DNA of 64,000 nucleotides, taken from the NCBI GenBank assembly GCA_020638135.1, contig JACKJE010000010.1:1-64000 (forward strand), read 5' to 3'. This document shows, piece after piece, positions 60,978 to 64,000 of the stretch. The translations under genes were made by a program, and so were the position numbers. Origin of the DNA: Methylobacteriaceae bacterium (GTDB lineage: Bacteria > Pseudomonadota > Alphaproteobacteria > Rhizobiales > Beijerinckiaceae). Position 1 is the stretch's first letter, and each line of letters starts with the position of its first letter. The notes under the pieces were generated by a model. The model saw nothing but the letters and a program-made list of their open reading frames with translations, was not told the origin of the DNA and ran no database searches.

Positions 60978-61674
60978 GATGCAGGGCGTCACCGCCGGCT
61001 ACGAAGGGGTTCCCGTGCTGCGCGATGTGTCGGTCAACGTCGGACGCGGCGAACTCGTCGGGCTGCTGGGCGCCAACAATGCCGGCAAGTCGACGCTGAT
61101 CAACGTGATCTCCGGAATCGTGCCGATCATGTCCGGCCGCCTCATGTTCGACGGCGAGGATATATCCAGGGTCGGCGCGCAGCGCCGTGTCGAACTCGGC
61201 CTGGTGCAGGTGCCCGAAGGGCGTCATGTCTTTCCGCAGATGAGCGTGCGCGAAAATCTTCTGCTCGGCGGGTACAACCGCAAGGCCCGGCCCGAGCGCG
61301 GGGCCAACATGGATCACGTCGTCTCACTCTTCCCGCGTCTCGGCGAGCGTCTTGGCCAATTGGCCGGCACGCTGTCTGGCGGCGAGCAGCAGATGGTGGC
61401 GATCGGCCGCGGCCTGATGGCCGGCGCGCGCGTCCTGATGCTCGACGAGCCCTCGCTCGGCCTCTCGCCGCTGTTCGTGCAGTTCATCTTCGAGATCATC
61501 GACAAGCTGCACGCCGAAGGCATGACGATCCTGCTGGTCGAACAGAATCTGTCGCTGACCGTGCGCCATGCCGACCGCTGCTACGTGCTAGAGCGCGGCG
61601 TGGTCGCGGTCGAAGGCGCGTCCGCTACCGTCGCCGACGATCCGCGCACGCGCGCCGCCTATCTGGGGATGTGA
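60970..61674 (+). CDS. livF: branched-chain-type ABC transporter ATPase (LivF-like)
   Basis: Second ATP-binding subunit, 234 residues. Walker A is GANNAGKSTLIN, the signature is LSGGEQQMVAIGRGLMAG and Walker B is VLMLDEPSLGLSPLF. The LivF-type tail is RHADRCYVLERGVVAVEGAS. The start ATG lies inside the end of livG, and the stop overlaps the next gene's GTG. The symbol indicates family only. Confidence 0.92.
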
Positions 61675-62537
61675 GATGGACGAACTTCTCCAGGCGCTCG
61701 TGCAGGGGCTTCTTCGTCGGCAGCGCCTATGGCCTGCTCGCGCTCGGCATGGGTCTTGTCTACGGCGTCTCCGGCATCGTCAATTTCGCGCATGGCGATT
61801 TCGTTTCGCTCGGCATGTATTTGTGCTTCGCGCTCTTCACCGCCTTCGCGCTCGATCCCTACGTATCGGTCATCTTCACGGTGCCGATCATGATCGCGCT
61901 CGGCGCGCTGGTTTATCGCTTCCTCATCAAGCCGATTGCGGGCCGGCAATTGCTGATGGTCATTCAGCTCACCCTCGGCGTCGCGCTCCTGATCCAGAAC
62001 GGCCTGATGATGGCTTTCGGCGGACAGCCGACGCGCGCGCCTTCGATGATCGAATCGAAGCTCTTCCTCGTCGGCGACGTCGTCATCCGCGGCGCGCATC
62101 TCGTCGCCTGCATCGTCTCCTTCGCGCTGGCGATCCTGCTCTACGTCATGCTGCAGTCGACCGACACGGGGCGCGCCATCCGCGCCGTGCAGCAGGAGCC
62201 GCGCGCAGCCGCCCTCATGGGCGTCGATGTCGGTCGCGTGCAGGTCATGACGTTTGCGATCGGCGTCGGCTTGCTCGCCATCGCCGCCGCGCTGCTGCTG
62301 CCGGGCTTGCCGATCCAGCCGACTCAAGGCCTGCGTTTCACCGTAATCACGCTGCTGGTGTTCGTCCTTGGCGGCATGACGAATTTCGTCGCCATCATGC
62401 TCGGCGGCATCGTCATCGGCGTCGCGGAAGCCATCGGTACGATCTACATGACGCATACGCTCGGGCAATTGCTGCCCTATCTCATCTTCGTGGCTATCAT
62501 GCTGTTCCGCCCGCAGGGCTTGGTGTGGAGGAGCTGA
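61671..62537 (+). CDS. livH: branched-chain-type ABC transporter permease (LivH-like), apparent N-terminal frameshift
   Basis: Membrane permease of about 288 residues. From residue 14 on it is a normal LivH: FVGSAYGLLALGMGLVYGVS, IVNFAHGDFVSLGMYLCFAL and a later RGAHLVACIVSFALAILLYV. The GTG-start frame, however, begins with the non-hydrophobic VRWTNFSRRSCRG, while the +1 neighbour frame from ATG 61676 encodes the expected MDELLQALVQGL. The two join in the CTTCTTC run at 61709-61715, where one extra base shifts the frame. Either a real mutation or a sequencing error is present; if real, the first membrane segment is impaired. The rest of the protein has the expected six to eight helices. Confidence 0.8.
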   Translation: MRWTNFSRRSCRGFFVGSAYGLLALGMGLVYGVSGIVNFAHGDFVSLGMYLCFALFTAFALDPYVSVIFTVPIMIALGALVYRFLIKPIAGRQLLMVIQLTLGVALLIQNGLMMAFGGQPTRAPSMIESKLFLVGDVVIRGAHLVACIVSFALAILLYVMLQSTDTGRAIRAVQQEPRAAALMGVDVGRVQVMTFAIGVGLLAIAAALLLPGLPIQPTQGLRFTVITLLVFVLGGMTNFVAIMLGGIVIGVAEAIGTIYMTHTLGQLLPYLIFVAIMLFRPQGLVWRS

Positions 62538-62538
62538 C

Positions 62539-63525
62539 ATGCGCCCCGACTTCTGGCCCGCCCTGCGTTCGCCGATCCCCTGGGCGCTGCTTGCGCTTGC
62601 GGCGACAATGCCCTTCCTGTTGCCGAATTACTATCTGCACATCCTCACCATCACGCTGGTCTATGCGGCGCTGGCGTCCGCCTGGAACATCGTCGGGGGC
62701 ATAGCCGGCCAGATTTCGCTCGCCCACTCGCTGTTCGTCGGCGCTGGCGCGATGCTGGCGAGCGCGCTGCTCGTCAAGCTCGGAATCAACATGTGGCTCG
62801 GGATGATCATCGCCGCCGCGGCTTCCGCCGCGATGGGCGCGGCGGTGTCCTTCATCGACTACCGCTTCCGCCTCGGCCACCTCTCCTTCGCGTTGATCAC
62901 CATGGCCTTCGCCGAAATGGCGGAAATCTACGTCACCAATACGGAGTTTCTCGGCGGCGCCTCCGGCCTGTTCCTGCCGAAGGACAAGGGTGATCTCCTC
63001 GCGTTCCAGTTCGGCGGCATCAACGGCGTCTACTGGATCATGCTCGGCATGGCGGCAGCCTGTGTCGCCGTGAACTTCGCGATTCTATCCTCGCCGCTCG
63101 GCTACAACCTGCGCTCGATCCGCGACAACGAGAACGCCGCCCAGGCGATCGGCGTCGGCCTGCTGCGCAACAAGACGCTGGCCATGACGATCTCGGCGGT
63201 GCTGACCTCGATCATTGGCACGATCTACGCGCGCTATCTCGCCTTCGTCGATCCCTACCTGCTCGTCTCGCCGGTCCTCACCATCGAGATCGTGCTGTTC
63301 GCCACCGTCGGCGGTCTTGGCACGGCGCTAGGCCCCGCGCTCGGCGCCTTCATCCTCGCCCCACTGGGCGAAATCCTGCGCGGCCATCTCGGCGGCTTCC
63401 TGCCCGGCCTGCATTATTTCGTCTATGGCCTGGTGGTCGTCGGCGTTATCCTGCTGATGCCCGCCGGCGTATGGCCGTCCCTGCGCGACAGGGTCCTACG
63501 CAAGCCGGCGGCCGCGGGGAACTAG
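62539..63525 (+). CDS. livM: branched-chain-type ABC transporter permease (LivM-like)
   Basis: Second permease, 328 residues with eight to ten membrane segments. The family blocks ASAWNIVGGIAGQISLAHSL and LRSIRDNENAAQAIGVGLLR (the EAA-type loop) are clear, with SLAHSLFVGAGAMLASALLV as the first pore segment and VLTIEIVLFATVGGLGTALG near the end. It starts 1 base after livH and overlaps the convergent SDR gene by 4 bases. It completes a transporter of the set SBP-LivG-LivF-LivH-LivM. Confidence 0.92.
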   Translation: MRPDFWPALRSPIPWALLALAATMPFLLPNYYLHILTITLVYAALASAWNIVGGIAGQISLAHSLFVGAGAMLASALLVKLGINMWLGMIIAAAASAAMGAAVSFIDYRFRLGHLSFALITMAFAEMAEIYVTNTEFLGGASGLFLPKDKGDLLAFQFGGINGVYWIMLGMAAACVAVNFAILSSPLGYNLRSIRDNENAAQAIGVGLLRNKTLAMTISAVLTSIIGTIYARYLAFVDPYLLVSPVLTIEIVLFATVGGLGTALGPALGAFILAPLGEILRGHLGGFLPGLHYFVYGLVVVGVILLMPAGVWPSLRDRVLRKPAAAGN

Positions 63526-64000
63526 ACGAAACTCCGCATCGACGGCAGGATGCGCTTCTCGACCATGGCTGCGAAGAGCTCGCGGAACATGTCCTCCGTG
63601 TCGATGCACTCGCCGAAACCCGCCTGCCGGATCTTGATCGTGCTGACGAGCGCCGGCGGCGCAGCGCGATCGGTCAGCGAGGCCATGCAATAATCCGCAT
63701 ATTCCGCGGATCGGCCGAGCAGCCTGTCGAGATCGGGCTCGACAAGTCCGTTGCGTTTCGCAATCGAGCGCCAGATGTTCGCGCGCGCCGGTAGATATTC
63801 GGCGAGCCGCACGGGCTCGGGTTCGCCGGGCGCGATCGTCAGCGCGCTTGCGATCGCCGGCCAGACGTTTCGCCACACGAAGACATCGCCATTGGTGAAA
63901 TTGAAGGTCTCGCCGCGCGCGGCGGGCGCATCCGCGGCCCAAGAAATGGCCCGCGCCAGAAGCCGCGCATCGACGGCTTCCAGAAGATAGTCGGAGCCGC
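63522..64000 (-). CDS. SDR-family oxidoreductase, C-terminal part (PRISE-like; runs off right edge)
   Basis: The last 158 residues of an NAD(P)-binding short-chain dehydrogenase/reductase, with the N-terminus beyond the window. Visible are DYLLEAVDARLLARAISWAA, ARGETFNFTNGDVFVWRNVW and a C-terminal FGECIDTEDMFRELFAAMVE, a pattern of the progesterone-5-beta-reductase/iridoid-synthase-like (PRISE) bacterial subgroup. No catalytic YxxxK can be seen because it lies in the missing part. The substrate is unknown; a role in aromatic or terpenoid metabolism would be speculation. It converges with livM and overlaps it by 4 bases. Confidence 0.78.
   Translation of the reverse strand, partial: GSDYLLEAVDARLLARAISWAADAPAARGETFNFTNGDVFVWRNVWPAIASALTIAPGEPEPVRLAEYLPARANIWRSIAKRNGLVEPDLDRLLGRSAEYADYCMASLTDRAAPPALVSTIKIRQAGFGECIDTEDMFRELFAAMVEKRILPSMRSFV

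Overview
The window is a 64-kb stretch of GC-rich, tightly packed chromosome, most likely from an alphaproteobacterium of the Hyphomicrobiales type (inferred from gene content, protein style and a dispersed palindromic repeat; no rRNA is present to confirm it). Many genes overlap by 4 bases and convergent genes often abut or overlap. Few stretches lack genes, and only 51723-52058 exceeds 300 bases. I saw no insertion sequences, phage genes or CRISPR arrays.

Layout. 1-8.4 kb: start of polA, a membrane protein, tRNA-Arg(CCG), molybdate transporter genes modBC without modA, a di-heme cytochrome c peroxidase, a cyclase-family hydrolase, a TauE-type permease and mtnA. 8.4-20.1 kb: a nearly complete type II secretion system, with gspO and gspD on the minus strand and a SEL1 protein plus gspEFGHIJKLM and a GspC-like gene on the plus strand. 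20.1-29.4 kb: a phenylacetate block, with fdhD and a fluoroacetyl-CoA-thioesterase-like gene diverging from padBCD (molybdenum phenylacetyl-CoA oxidoreductase), phenylacetate-CoA ligase and a PaaX regulator, then aerobic pobA. 29.6-45.9 kb: envelope and housekeeping genes (CDP-alcohol phosphatidyltransferase, polysaccharide export, OpgC, TPR protein, esterase, CcdA/thioredoxin, acyl-CoA carboxyltransferase, globin/glutathione peroxidase, enoyl-CoA hydratase, nitronate monooxygenase, L,D-transpeptidase, aminotransferase, amidohydrolase) and two copies of a palindromic repeat.

46-64 kb: an anaerobic benzoyl-CoA island. Two GNAT acetyltransferases, a hemerythrin and a BadM-like Rrf2 regulator come first. 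A ferritin-like protein and 2-oxoglutarate:ferredoxin oxidoreductase (korAB) lie on the minus strand. Diverging from them are oah, dch, bcrCBAD, a ferredoxin and a five-gene branched-chain-type ABC transporter. A truncated SDR gene closes the window.

How the parts fit: PadJ activates phenylacetate to its CoA thioester and PadBCD oxidises it towards phenylglyoxylate, which in known bacteria becomes benzoyl-CoA. KorAB charges ferredoxin with electrons from 2-oxoglutarate, BcrCBAD uses ferredoxin and ATP to dearomatise benzoyl-CoA, and Dch and Oah hydrate the ring and open it. ModBC (molybdate uptake) and FdhD (Mo-cofactor sulfuration) could supply PadB. The dehydrogenase acting between Dch and Oah, benzoate-CoA ligase and phenylglyoxylate oxidoreductase are not in this window. 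The dch/oah gene set is the Thauera-type lower pathway, whereas the best known alphaproteobacterial system (Rhodopseudomonas palustris) uses badK/badH/badI.

The most notable observations are this Thauera-type island with an Rrf2 regulator, a motif GTAT-N4-GTAC shared by two promoter regions of the island, the FlK-like thioesterase paired with padBCD, a probable frameshift in livH, and a tandemly triplicated start region in the last secretion gene.
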